A stretch of DNA of 20,085 nt, from positions 1-20,085 of IMG/VR virus record IMGVR_UViG_3300049737_000365. One strand, 5' to 3'. Within the stretch, counting starts at the first letter, position 1. Each line of letters begins with the position of its first letter. A model generated the notes under the pieces. The model saw nothing but the letters and a program-made list of their open reading frames with translations. It was not told where the DNA came from and ran no database searches. This stretch comes from a virus. The position numbers and the translations under genes were made by a program. Shown here piece by piece: positions 6,641-14,250 of the stretch.

Positions 6641-7208
6641 TAATGCTCTAAAAAAAGAGTTTAGACCATCAGACGTAGAGAGAATAAGAAACTTAGTTAA
6701 TAAAGATTACACATCTAAGACTAAGTATCAATCTGGGTATAAAAGAACGTCAAATAGACATAAAGAAGGCGATGTTTGGGAAGAGAATGGTAAGAAGTGG
6801 ACTATCAAAAATGGTTTAAAGCAGAACGTTACCAAATTAGATAAAGCTAAAAAAGCAGTACATGTACCTTTAGCTTGCCCTAAATGTGGAGGTTCAATGC
6901 ATCATCACCTAAGTAAGAAGATTTATAAAGTTCATAAAATGTGCTTCAACTGTTTTATAGATTATGAAGCTGAACTTAAAAAGAACGGGCAATATGAAAA
7001 TTATTTAATGCATGCTCGTAAAGGAAATATAGAGTATTTCATAGCTCAACTAGAGCAAGAATTGGAAGAAATGAAGAATGCTGATGATTCTTTTGTTACT
7101 GAACAAGGAGATGTTGAGACATGGAAAGTTAATAAAAGTAAGACAAAAGAACTATATACAGAGAAATTCCAAGAATTTATTACTTACTTACGTAATAAGC
7201 TAGAGTAG
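6633..7208 (+). CDS. zinc-ribbon phage protein of unknown function
   Basis: This 191-aa protein overlaps the end of the HAD gene by 8 nt. It has three parts. A basic N-terminus runs to about residue 70, with KEGDVWEENGKKWTIKNG. A four-Cys zinc ribbon follows at residues 82-107 (CPKCGG and CFNC: C82, C85, C104, C107). A helical acidic C-terminus completes it. The segment WEENGKKWTIKNGLKQ resembles short strands found in other marine phage proteins. The order basic arm, zinc ribbon, helical tail suggests a nucleic-acid-binding or scaffolding role, but I recognise no characterised relative. No TATTTATA element precedes it, in line with coupling to the HAD gene. Confidence 0.65.
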   Translation: MSDNALKKEFRPSDVERIRNLVNKDYTSKTKYQSGYKRTSNRHKEGDVWEENGKKWTIKNGLKQNVTKLDKAKKAVHVPLACPKCGGSMHHHLSKKIYKVHKMCFNCFIDYEAELKKNGQYENYLMHARKGNIEYFIAQLEQELEEMKNADDSFVTEQGDVETWKVNKSKTKELYTEKFQEFITYLRNKLE

Positions 7209-7210
7209 TA

Positions 7211-7228
7211 TATATTTATATTTATATT
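7211..7228 (+). promoter_or_regulatory. TATATT triple repeat containing two overlapping TATTTATA elements
   Basis: The gap between the genes at 6633 and 7251 begins with three tandem copies of TATATT, which create TATTTATA at 7213-7220 and again at 7219-7226. The second copy ends 24 nt before the ATG at 7251. No Shine-Dalgarno sequence is present. The element is the clearest candidate for the promoter type that recurs before genes 9504, 17282 and 19201. Confidence 0.4.
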
Positions 7229-7250
7229 TACATTACTATATTAAAGCCTT

Positions 7251-7610
7251 ATGACACAAAAGCAGCTGCTAGAATCCGTATTATCAGAGCTTGTACATAT
7301 TAAAAAACATATGCCAAATGGAGAACTCCAGGCTATGGTAGAGGACGTAAAAGACCTAAAGCAAGATATTTCGGATCTTAAATACACATTACTTAATCCT
7401 GAAGACGGAGTAATTGTAAAGACAAACCAAAACACGACCTTCAGGAGAAAGATGGAACAAGGAGATAAAGAGTTTGCAAAAAAAATGGCTGAAGTCCAAG
7501 ATCTATCAAGATGGAGAGATGGAGTCAATAAAGCACTCTGGATTATATTTACAGTGCTTGCCGGTGTTGTAATTAAACTTTTATCTGAAGTTGTAAAAAT
7601 AGGAGGGTAA
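7251..7610 (+). CDS. coiled-coil protein with one C-terminal membrane segment (holin/XhlA-like layout)
   Basis: This 119-aa protein starts with an amphipathic helix (MTQKQLLESVLSELVHIKKH), followed by a heptad-like coiled-coil region (MVEDVKDLKQDISDLK). It ends with WRDGVNKALWIIFTVLAGVVIKLL, a single hydrophobic span near residues 92-112. The layout of N-terminal coiled coil plus C-terminal span resembles XhlA-type haemolysin/holin accessory proteins, though it could also be a virion membrane contact. Leu-Leu-Glu at residues 6-8 loosely fits the leader pattern seen elsewhere. The gene follows the clearest TATTTATA element and is coupled to the next gene by TAATG. An AGGAGGG lies only two bases before that overlap, so it probably reflects Gly-Gly codons. 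Confidence 0.6.
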   Translation: MTQKQLLESVLSELVHIKKHMPNGELQAMVEDVKDLKQDISDLKYTLLNPEDGVIVKTNQNTTFRRKMEQGDKEFAKKMAEVQDLSRWRDGVNKALWIIFTVLAGVVIKLLSEVVKIGG

Positions 7611-8425
7611 TGACCGATACAAATAAAAAGATACCTGCTGATGTTTATGCTTTTATGAGAGAGCTCGTACAGGAATCTTTGCGTGATTGGTTTAAAAAAG
7701 AAAAGTGGGTAAGAATATCATCTTCTGGTAATATAGCAGGACCTTGCGGAACTTCTAAGAATAAAAAAAATCCTGATAGATGTTTACCAAAAGCGAAAGC
7801 ACAAAGTTTAACTAAAGGCCAAAGAGCCGCTACTGCAGCAAAGAAAAAGAAAGCAGGTAGTAAAGGAAAAACAGTCGTGAAAAATACTAAAAAAGCAACC
7901 GTAAAAAAAGAAGGCCTTTGGGCTAATATAAATGCTAAGAAAAAAGCTGGAAAGAAATCATCTCATGGTAACTCTAATGCTTACAAAGATGCAAAGAAAG
8001 CAGGTAAAGCTCTAAAAGGAGAAACTAAAGGTGCTCCAAAAGGACATTACTTTACTAAATCAGGTAACTTAGTAAAAGGAAGATTAACTAAAGATGCTCA
8101 AGAAAGAGGAGCTAGATTAAGTGATCCTAAAGATAAACAAAGATCTAAAGTTCCTCCAGTAACTCAATATAATAAAGAAAATGTAGCTCCTAATCATAAT
8201 GATAAAGCAGCACCATTTGGTTCTGGGTATAAAAAAGTAACTAAAGAAGATATTAGAAATCTAGTTGTAGGTTTATTACAAGAAAGAGAAGGTAAAGAGG
8301 TTATAATGGAGAAAGACGATAGATGTACTAGATTAGCAAAGAGTAAATATGACACCTGGCCATCAGCTTACGCCTCCGGGGCAGTTGTTCGTTGTAGAAG
8401 AGGCGAAATTTGGAAAAAGAAATAA
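7610..8425 (+). CDS. Lys-rich two-part phage protein with Cys-paired end domains
   Basis: This 271-aa protein is very basic. An N-terminal helix (FMRELVQESLRDWFKKEKW) precedes a small domain with SSSGNIAGPCGTSKNKKNPD and CLPKAKA (C46, C58). A long Lys/Ala-rich disordered stretch covers roughly residues 65-200. A second amphipathic helix (DIRNLVVGLLQE, ending at E225) precedes a C-terminal domain with DDRCTRLAKSKY and PSAYASGAVVRCRRG (C239, C262). From memory both small domains recur in marine phage proteins of unknown function. LLQE just before the last domain could be a prohead-protease site that would release it. DNA compaction or capsid-interior packing would suit the charge, but this is inference. 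Coupled upstream and downstream by TAATG. Confidence 0.62.
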   Translation: MTDTNKKIPADVYAFMRELVQESLRDWFKKEKWVRISSSGNIAGPCGTSKNKKNPDRCLPKAKAQSLTKGQRAATAAKKKKAGSKGKTVVKNTKKATVKKEGLWANINAKKKAGKKSSHGNSNAYKDAKKAGKALKGETKGAPKGHYFTKSGNLVKGRLTKDAQERGARLSDPKDKQRSKVPPVTQYNKENVAPNHNDKAAPFGSGYKKVTKEDIRNLVVGLLQEREGKEVIMEKDDRCTRLAKSKYDTWPSAYASGAVVRCRRGEIWKKK

Positions 8426-8622
8426 TGCCTGCTAAATTAAAACCTAGTACTAAACAATACGATAGAGACAAGAGAGGTAAGATGTTAAATACATTTACCT
8501 GGATACATTATACACCATCTAATACATCTACAGAGGAATTAAAAAAGATGTATGAAAATCCTTCTTATAGAAAGAAGAAAAACATTATTAAAAGAGAACT
8601 AGAAAAAAGAAATGCCTTTTAA
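8425..8622 (+). CDS. small basic conserved phage protein
   Basis: This 65-aa protein starts MPAKLKPSTKQYDRDKRGKM and contains FTWIHYTPSNTSTEELKKMY, then a Lys/Arg-rich helical end. I recall near-identical short proteins from marine T4-like phages, where they are uncharacterised. The ATG at 8425 overlaps the upstream TAA (TAATG), which favours it over an in-frame TTG at 8410. Between two genes carrying small Cys-paired domains, it probably works with them. Function is unknown. Confidence 0.66.
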   Translation: MPAKLKPSTKQYDRDKRGKMLNTFTWIHYTPSNTSTEELKKMYENPSYRKKKNIIKRELEKRNAF

Positions 8623-8854
8623 AAAATCACAAATATTAGAGCTCGTAAGAGAAGTATTAGACGAAAACTTTAAAGACGGTAAAGTTAAAGGTAAATCTAA
8701 ACCAGGTAGAGTAAAAAAATCTGGTGCTAGTTGTAAAGGTTCTGTAACTAGCTTGAGAACAAAAGCTAAAAAGTACGGTGGTGAGAAAGGAAAAATGTAT
8801 CACTGGTGTGCAAATATGAAATCAGGAAAAAAGAATGAAAATAGCAGACAATAG
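8612..8854 (+). CDS. small basic Cys-paired protein with capsid-targeting-like N-terminus
   Basis: This 80-aa protein overlaps its upstream neighbour by 11 nt. The first 18 residues, MPFKKSQILELVREVLDE, form an amphipathic helix with ILE at positions 8-10 and LDE at 16-18; both fit the prohead-protease consensus. The rest is a Lys/Gly-rich segment with GASCKGSVTSLRTKAKKYGG and MYHWCANMKSGK (C41, C66), a small domain that I recall from marine phages. Like the C-terminal domain of the upstream 271-aa protein, it has two Cys about 25 residues apart in a very basic context. A structural or DNA-associated role is possible, but nothing in the sequence proves it. Confidence 0.62.
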   Translation: MPFKKSQILELVREVLDENFKDGKVKGKSKPGRVKKSGASCKGSVTSLRTKAKKYGGEKGKMYHWCANMKSGKKNENSRQ

Positions 8855-9464
8855 ATTAAATCGTAATGCTTATTTTTTAGACGCCACTGAAGAGATAGAA
8901 ACTCTAAAAGATCCACGATCTGTGGATTTATTTGATCAAAATGGTTATCACTTAACTAAAGCCGAACAGGCTTTCCTCCCTTATAACGGATTTGAACCTA
9001 TAGCAAGAAGACATGAAGATTGTTTAAGATATGACTGGATCTTATGTGATAAAAAAGAAGGAGCTCATATTAATCACTCAGACTTATTTGAAAGAAAAGG
9101 ATTTTATTCTACTGCTTTAGAGCAAATTGAATATTTAGCAAATGAAGCTAATCCTATGTTGTTTAAGTTAGTTAAAATGAAACCTAAATGGGGAATAGAT
9201 ATTTCAATAGATTATGTATCAGCAGATGCTGTCTTTGAAGTATTTCACTATGAATGGGATTCTTTTAACTTCTGTCATGTGATGGAAAAGAAACAAGAAA
9301 TAGAGCAATTCGTTATCAATCAAGATTGGGATGATATTGCTAAAACATTGTGGAAAAAGAAAGATGAATGGTATAATTTAGATTTCTTTGAGCAAACACA
9401 ATGGAGAACAGATTATTTTGGATTATCACCAGAAAAGTTTAAAAACGTTATTTGGGAAGATTAA
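8835..9464 (+). CDS. hypothetical phage protein
   Basis: This 209-aa protein overlaps the upstream gene by 20 nt. It is acidic and aromatic-rich (WILCDKK, YEWDSFNFCHVMEKK, DEWYNLDFFEQTQWRTDYF) with no membrane span, signal peptide or catalytic motif I can name. The pattern of helices and strands suggests a globular alpha/beta protein. It ends the run of small genes; the next gene begins after a 39-nt gap with a candidate promoter element. Coding is secure from length and codon use; function is unknown. Confidence 0.6.
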   Translation: MKIADNRLNRNAYFLDATEEIETLKDPRSVDLFDQNGYHLTKAEQAFLPYNGFEPIARRHEDCLRYDWILCDKKEGAHINHSDLFERKGFYSTALEQIEYLANEANPMLFKLVKMKPKWGIDISIDYVSADAVFEVFHYEWDSFNFCHVMEKKQEIEQFVINQDWDDIAKTLWKKKDEWYNLDFFEQTQWRTDYFGLSPEKFKNVIWED

Positions 9465-9470
9465 TCTATT

Positions 9471-9478
9471 TATTTATA
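9471..9478 (+). promoter_or_regulatory. candidate TATTTATA promoter element before the 885-aa gene
   Basis: TATTTATA followed by TAG lies in the 39-nt gap, 25 nt before the ATG at 9504. The leader between has no purine-rich ribosome-binding site. The element recurs at similar distance before the genes at 7251, 17282 and 19201. Confidence 0.4.
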
Positions 9479-9503
9479 TAGCTATACAATAAAATACACT
9501 ACG

Positions 9504-12161
9504 ATGACGTACGATGAAATCAAAAAACGTCTAACGCAGGTAGAATCTGCTTTGCAAAGCATTCAATCTACTAAGTCTCCTGCAACAGACCAACTCTTCT
9601 CTACTAATACAGTAGAGCAACTCACTACTATAAAAGAATCCCTACAAAAGCAATTAGCAGAAAAAGAGGAAACTATGTTTATCTCTACCAAAGGCGGCGA
9701 AACTAAAGCTGTACAAATGGACAGAAAAACTGCTATGGACCTTAAAAAAGATCCTGCTATAACTGGAATTGAAACTGCAAAAGGTCAAGACTTAAAAGAA
9801 TTAGATAAAAACTCAGGCGTTGAGTTTGACAATAACGAAACTAAAGCAATTGCTAAACAAGTGGGTAAAGCATTAGCTATAGCTTTAAAGAAGGCTGGTG
9901 ATGAATTAGCTAGAATGAAAGCTCACCGTATTGAACCTAACAGCTTTGATATAGAGGTAACGTACAAAGGAGAAGGCGGTACAGATGAATTTTCTTTCTA
10001 TATTAGTGACGATTCGTTGCACCTAGTAGATTTTTCATTCGATAAAGAGTTAGTTGATGTAGGTGTTAAACCTTCAGGAGAGGCAATCGTTAACGTTGAT
10101 GTACTAGCAAATGAGCTATTAAAACACTTCAAATCTCTAAATGAAAAAGTAAACTATAAAGGTAGAGAGTTAAGCCATGAAGAAACAGATAGATTGGATT
10201 TAATTGCTCATAAAGAATTTGGAGGTAAAGATTTTAGTCAACTATCTGATGAAGACAAAGAAAAGGTATTTGCTAAAAGAGACAAAGTAGGAGTTAAAGA
10301 AGGAGAAGGAGCACATCAAACTACATATATTAAGGTTGCAAGATCTGATTATAAAAAAGCAATGGCTGTATTAGATCAAAATTTAGATCCAACTTATGTT
10401 AAAACTGATATAGTAGATGACGATGGAGACGGTAATGTGATCATATACTTTAACTTTAGAGCTAAAGATGACGGAGAACCAGGTGAAGATGTTGCAGCAT
10501 TTATATACGATGCAGCTATGGATTTACAGTCTCAAGGTATTCAAGTAGTAGACGCAAGTCACGACTTAGAAGAAGCTTACGATCCTGACCAAGAACAAAA
10601 AGACGATGAGGAAGATCATGGAGTAGCTTACGATGATGATGGGACACCTTTAGGAGAAAATATAGATAAAAAATATAGTGATTTCTTATTAGCATTAAGA
10701 GATTCAGGAGTAACTAATATGTTTGGTGCTGCTCCTTATTTGCAAAAAGAATTTGGTTTAGATAAAAGAGAAGCAAGAGAGATCTTAGCTAACTGGATGA
10801 AATCATTTAATGAAGGACACGGAGAAGATGATTTAGATGTAGGACATCAAGATGATGAGCCTAGTATGTTAAAGTCATCTGCTTTTGAAACAGCTACTTA
10901 TGCTGCTAAATTAGCAAAGAAATTAGCTCAATATGATCAAGTAGATGGGGAAGTAGATTTTCCTAACTGGTGGCAAAAGAAATTAATATTAGCTAGAGAC
11001 TATATGTCTGCAGCATATCACTATTTAGATTCAGAAGAAAAACAACCTCTTATTGATAAGTTAGCTTTAGAAGAAGGAGTTAACGAAGGTACTGAACTAT
11101 ACGATAAAGGCGGTATGCAAATAAAAAGATTCTCTGGTGGCAAAAAAGGAGTAATGGTACAAATCACAGTACCATCACAAACTGAATTTGGAGGAGATTA
11201 TATTCAAGTTACTGCCGATCAGTTTGAAACATTAGCAAAAGCAATGCAATCAGTTGTTGGTGACTTAAGAGATATGTCAACTCAATATCCAAGACGTAAA
11301 AATATTGACGAGATAAAAGCTGCTAAGATTCAAAAAGCACATAGTCAAGTAGTTGCTAAAATGAAAGAATTAGCAAAACAATACAAAGCTGGTGATAAAT
11401 CAGTAGTATCTCAATTAAAAGATTTAACTGCTAAAAAGAAAGAATTAGAAAAACATTTAGATCAAGCAGTAGCAGGAACTCATCATAATCAAGAATTAAC
11501 TGAACTTTCATCAGATCAAAAAAATGCTATCTATGATCTACAAGCTATTTTAGATGAGTTGGCTCAAAAAGGAGATGAAGCTAGAGAAATTGTTAGAGAG
11601 AAGTTTCCAAGAATGCTATCTAAAGGAGATGCTTACGGTGCCTTTGATTTCGGTTCAAGTTCTAATAGATACGACACTACATTAGAATCTATCATCGAAG
11701 AGATTCAAGAATACTACGATGAAGAAGAAGATGATATGGATGAAGGTAAGTATAAATCTGACGCTCAAAGAAAAGCTATTTACGCTACAAAAGCTGAAAA
11801 GAATGAAGCTGAACTTGATAAAAAAGAAAAAAGCCAAGTTAAGAAGATTGTAAAGCAATTAAAGAAGTCTGTTAAAGGACATGGCGATCAAGCTAAATAT
11901 TTAGATAAACTATCTAAAGAATCAGCTCCTGGATATAAACACGATTGTGCTGCTAAGGTAGTTCATGAAACATACGGAGAAGGTATTTGCATTCCAGAAA
12001 AACATACCTTAATAAAAGAAGGAAATAAATATGTTGTTACTCATTATGACGTATTATTTAAAGAAGGTAAAAAAGTAGTAGAAGATATTCCTGTTGAAGA
12101 GTTAAAAATAGTTACTCAAAAAGAACACTGGCATAAAGGCTACAAAAAGAAAAAGAAATAG
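9504..12161 (+). CDS. 885-aa modular virion-associated protein
   Basis: A long acidic protein built as a string of short modules joined by Glu/Asp-rich linkers. It has an N-terminal coiled coil (residues 1-55) and an alpha/beta module (about 115-210). A second unit follows at about 268-355 (YIKVARSDYKKAMAVLDQ). Next are a helical SDFLLALRDSGVTNMFGAAP unit (390-435), a helical VDFPNWWQKKLILARDYM unit (460-520) and a GMQIKRFSGGKKGVMVQIT unit (535-590). The last units are helical (670-735, 750-805) and a C-terminal strand domain with two Cys (C815, C828). Several modules resemble stand-alone marine-phage proteins from memory. (L/I)-x-E sites sit at junctions, such as LEEA (355-358) and LEEG (522-525), so the prohead protease may process it. 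Its single function is not known; a capsid-interior or scaffold component is inferred. Confidence 0.68.
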   Translation: MTYDEIKKRLTQVESALQSIQSTKSPATDQLFSTNTVEQLTTIKESLQKQLAEKEETMFISTKGGETKAVQMDRKTAMDLKKDPAITGIETAKGQDLKELDKNSGVEFDNNETKAIAKQVGKALAIALKKAGDELARMKAHRIEPNSFDIEVTYKGEGGTDEFSFYISDDSLHLVDFSFDKELVDVGVKPSGEAIVNVDVLANELLKHFKSLNEKVNYKGRELSHEETDRLDLIAHKEFGGKDFSQLSDEDKEKVFAKRDKVGVKEGEGAHQTTYIKVARSDYKKAMAVLDQNLDPTYVKTDIVDDDGDGNVIIYFNFRAKDDGEPGEDVAAFIYDAAMDLQSQGIQVVDASHDLEEAYDPDQEQKDDEEDHGVAYDDDGTPLGENIDKKYSDFLLALRDSGVTNMFGAAPYLQKEFGLDKREAREILANWMKSFNEGHGEDDLDVGHQDDEPSMLKSSAFETATYAAKLAKKLAQYDQVDGEVDFPNWWQKKLILARDYMSAAYHYLDSEEKQPLIDKLALEEGVNEGTELYDKGGMQIKRFSGGKKGVMVQITVPSQTEFGGDYIQVTADQFETLAKAMQSVVGDLRDMSTQYPRRKNIDEIKAAKIQKAHSQVVAKMKELAKQYKAGDKSVVSQLKDLTAKKKELEKHLDQAVAGTHHNQELTELSSDQKNAIYDLQAILDELAQKGDEAREIVREKFPRMLSKGDAYGAFDFGSSSNRYDTTLESIIEEIQEYYDEEEDDMDEGKYKSDAQRKAIYATKAEKNEAELDKKEKSQVKKIVKQLKKSVKGHGDQAKYLDKLSKESAPGYKHDCAAKVVHETYGEGICIPEKHTLIKEGNKYVVTHYDVLFKEGKKVVEDIPVEELKIVTQKEHWHKGYKKKKK

Positions 12162-12162
12162 T

Positions 12163-14250
12163 ATGCATAAATTAGAAAAACTCATATTAGAGTCATACAG
12201 CGAACTGCTTAACGAAATGGATAGCGGTAAACTATTCGATTACTTAAATACTAAGTACCACGTAAAAGATCATTTTCACAGTGATAATAGCTTTATGGTT
12301 ACAAGAAGATCAGATACTAATGATCAATATGTAATATTTGACTTCGATAAAGATAAAAATCAATTTTATATCAGACAATTAGGAGGTTACTCTATCGATG
12401 ATGCAGAAGCTGGAGAAGCTGGTATGAACGGTAAAGGCGGATCAAGAATAGCTGGTATCGAATCATATTATACCGACGGTAATTACTCACCAGAAGAAAT
12501 TTCTCCTGTTGCTTTAATGAAGATAGTTGACCACGTAATGAGTGGTTTAGATAGAGAAGCTGCAGCTCAAAGAGCTTTTTATGCCAAAAGAGGTAGAACT
12601 TCAGGTACTATAGATGAAATGGCTAAAGCTGAAATGGAAAAGAAAGCTAATAGCAACGTTTTACAATGGGAAGATCTTACTGATAAACAAAGAGCTGGTA
12701 TCGTTAAAAGATACGGTGAGCCAATGTTTAACGGGGAACATGATTTCTTTAGCAGTAGTATGGAAACATATTTTAAGACTTACAGTAAAAATAAAGAGAC
12801 AGGGCAAATAGGACATAAGGTAATTAAACTTCCTTCTTTTGGATCTTTATATAAAAACTTTTCAGATATTATAGCTGATATTAAAAAGTTAATGGGATCT
12901 GATGATATTAGAACTGACCAAGCAGCTAGAGAGTTTTTCGATTTAACTAAAACTAACTTTAGAAAACTACAAAGATACCTTAGAACAGAAAGACCTGAGC
13001 AGTATAATCTGCTTAAAATGCAAAGAATGATGGAAGGTATCGAATCAGCTTTTTCTAAGATTGACGAAAGAATGGACGTAAACGATCCAGTTGCTATTAA
13101 AGTAAGAGCTGCAAGAATGAAAGCTCAACAAGCTAAAAAATCAGCACCTAAATCAAGAGGAATCAGTTTAGAGAAAGCTATGGACTTAAGATTAAAACTT
13201 CAAGACTTAGAAGACGAAAGAGCTGATGTTTTAAGAAATATGGAGCAAGAAGCTGAACCTGAAGGAGGTCCAATAGCAGATGATTACGGAGCAATCCTTA
13301 ATGATATAGATAAGAAAATTGATCGTATAATGAGCGCACTGCGAAGATACGATATGAATGAAAATTCAAATGATGAAGTTCATTTTGGATATGATTTAGA
13401 CGCAATACAAGCTGTTGTAGATTATTTAAAAAGGAAATATGAAGAAGGTATAGATTACGAACTCTTCACAGGAAGAGGTGATACTCATCCTAATACAGTA
13501 AGAATTATAAATCCTAGATTACATAATAATGCTGCGTTAAACGACTTATTAAATTACGCTCAAAGTGATGAAGATAGGTATGATGATTATACCGACTACG
13601 AACAACGTAGAAGAGAAGAAGACGATTATTATGAAGATCCAGACTACTATAAGGAAAACGTAAATGAGTCTTTAGTAGATGAAGTAGAAGATGAACCTAA
13701 ACCTGAAGAAGAAGGTGATAAAGAAGCTTCTAAAGAGACTGTATTAGAAGATGCTACAGATCAAATATTATCTAAGTTTCCTACTTTACAGGCAGCTATT
13801 ATAAAATTACAAACAGAAGACTTTAAAGAATTTGTCGATAGTATCGATTGGATTTCTCCAAGACCTACTGAGTTTAGAATTAATCTAAAGAACGGTCAAG
13901 ATTATATCTTAAAATGGACCGGTACTGGATTTGAAGCTCAGATAATGGGTAAAAGATTTTATATCGACAAAATAAACGATTATCAACAAGCGTTAGATAA
14001 ATTAGCTGTATTGTACAAAGAAGGTCCAATGACCGGAGCCGGAGAAGGAGAACCTGCTGATGTAGATTCAGGAGGCTCTTCTGGAGGCGGTGGAGGAGAT
14101 TTTCCTGGAACTGATACTGCCGGAGGCGGCGGAGGTGGTTTAGATGATACTGCCGGAGGTGGAGGAGAAGAAGGCGGTGAAGAAGGCGGAGCTGACCTAA
14201 CAGGTGAACCAGTTGATTTTGAAGAGCCAGCAGAAGAACCAGAAGCATAA
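12163..14250 (+). CDS. 695-aa modular protein with capsid-targeting-like N-terminus and Gly/Glu-rich tail
   Basis: Starting one base after the preceding TAG, this protein begins MHKLEKLILE, with ILE at positions 8-10 as in several neighbours. It contains helical segments with QLGGYSIDDAEAGEAGMNG, a region rich in Arg/Lys helices (about 265-400), and a module at about 407-467 with DYELFTGRGDTHPN. A very acidic linker with DYYEDPDYYKE follows. Another module at 533-625 reads SPRPTEFRINLKNGQDYILKW. From about residue 625 the tail is almost only Gly, Glu, Asp and Ser. The last modules look like units I recall from marine phage proteins. It is probably a capsid-interior protein that the prohead protease trims, but no enzymatic motif is visible. 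Confidence 0.66.
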   Translation: MHKLEKLILESYSELLNEMDSGKLFDYLNTKYHVKDHFHSDNSFMVTRRSDTNDQYVIFDFDKDKNQFYIRQLGGYSIDDAEAGEAGMNGKGGSRIAGIESYYTDGNYSPEEISPVALMKIVDHVMSGLDREAAAQRAFYAKRGRTSGTIDEMAKAEMEKKANSNVLQWEDLTDKQRAGIVKRYGEPMFNGEHDFFSSSMETYFKTYSKNKETGQIGHKVIKLPSFGSLYKNFSDIIADIKKLMGSDDIRTDQAAREFFDLTKTNFRKLQRYLRTERPEQYNLLKMQRMMEGIESAFSKIDERMDVNDPVAIKVRAARMKAQQAKKSAPKSRGISLEKAMDLRLKLQDLEDERADVLRNMEQEAEPEGGPIADDYGAILNDIDKKIDRIMSALRRYDMNENSNDEVHFGYDLDAIQAVVDYLKRKYEEGIDYELFTGRGDTHPNTVRIINPRLHNNAALNDLLNYAQSDEDRYDDYTDYEQRRREEDDYYEDPDYYKENVNESLVDEVEDEPKPEEEGDKEASKETVLEDATDQILSKFPTLQAAIIKLQTEDFKEFVDSIDWISPRPTEFRINLKNGQDYILKWTGTGFEAQIMGKRFYIDKINDYQQALDKLAVLYKEGPMTGAGEGEPADVDSGGSSGGGGGDFPGTDTAGGGGGGLDDTAGGGGEEGGEEGGADLTGEPVDFEEPAEEPEA
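14070..14200 (+). repeat. Gly/Glu-rich GC-elevated coding repeat
   Basis: The end of the 695-aa gene contains runs of GGA/GGC/GGT codons. An exact 14-bp repeat, GATACTGCCGGAGG, lies at 14113-14126 and 14146-14159, 33 nt apart and in frame, encoding D-T-A-G-G twice (residues 651 and 662 onward). The stretch is noticeably richer in G+C than its surroundings. It encodes a flexible tail and could expand or shrink by slippage. Confidence 0.8.

Noticed and set aside
7241-7528. Reverse-strand open frame of 95 codons
   Set aside because: It is antisense to the coiled-coil/TM gene, which has a candidate promoter and coupling to the next gene; the reverse product has no recognisable domain.
7599-7605. 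AGGAGGG as a Shine-Dalgarno for the gene at 7610
   Set aside because: It is only a few bases from the start, is explained by the Gly-Gly codons at the end of the upstream protein, and the gene is already stop-coupled.
8410-8424. TTG start for the small basic protein
   Set aside because: The ATG at 8425 overlaps the upstream stop and gives the familiar MPAKLKPS start.
12614-12811. Forward-strand open frame nested in the 695-aa gene
   Set aside because: Shadow frame with Lys-rich low-information sequence and no independent start signal.
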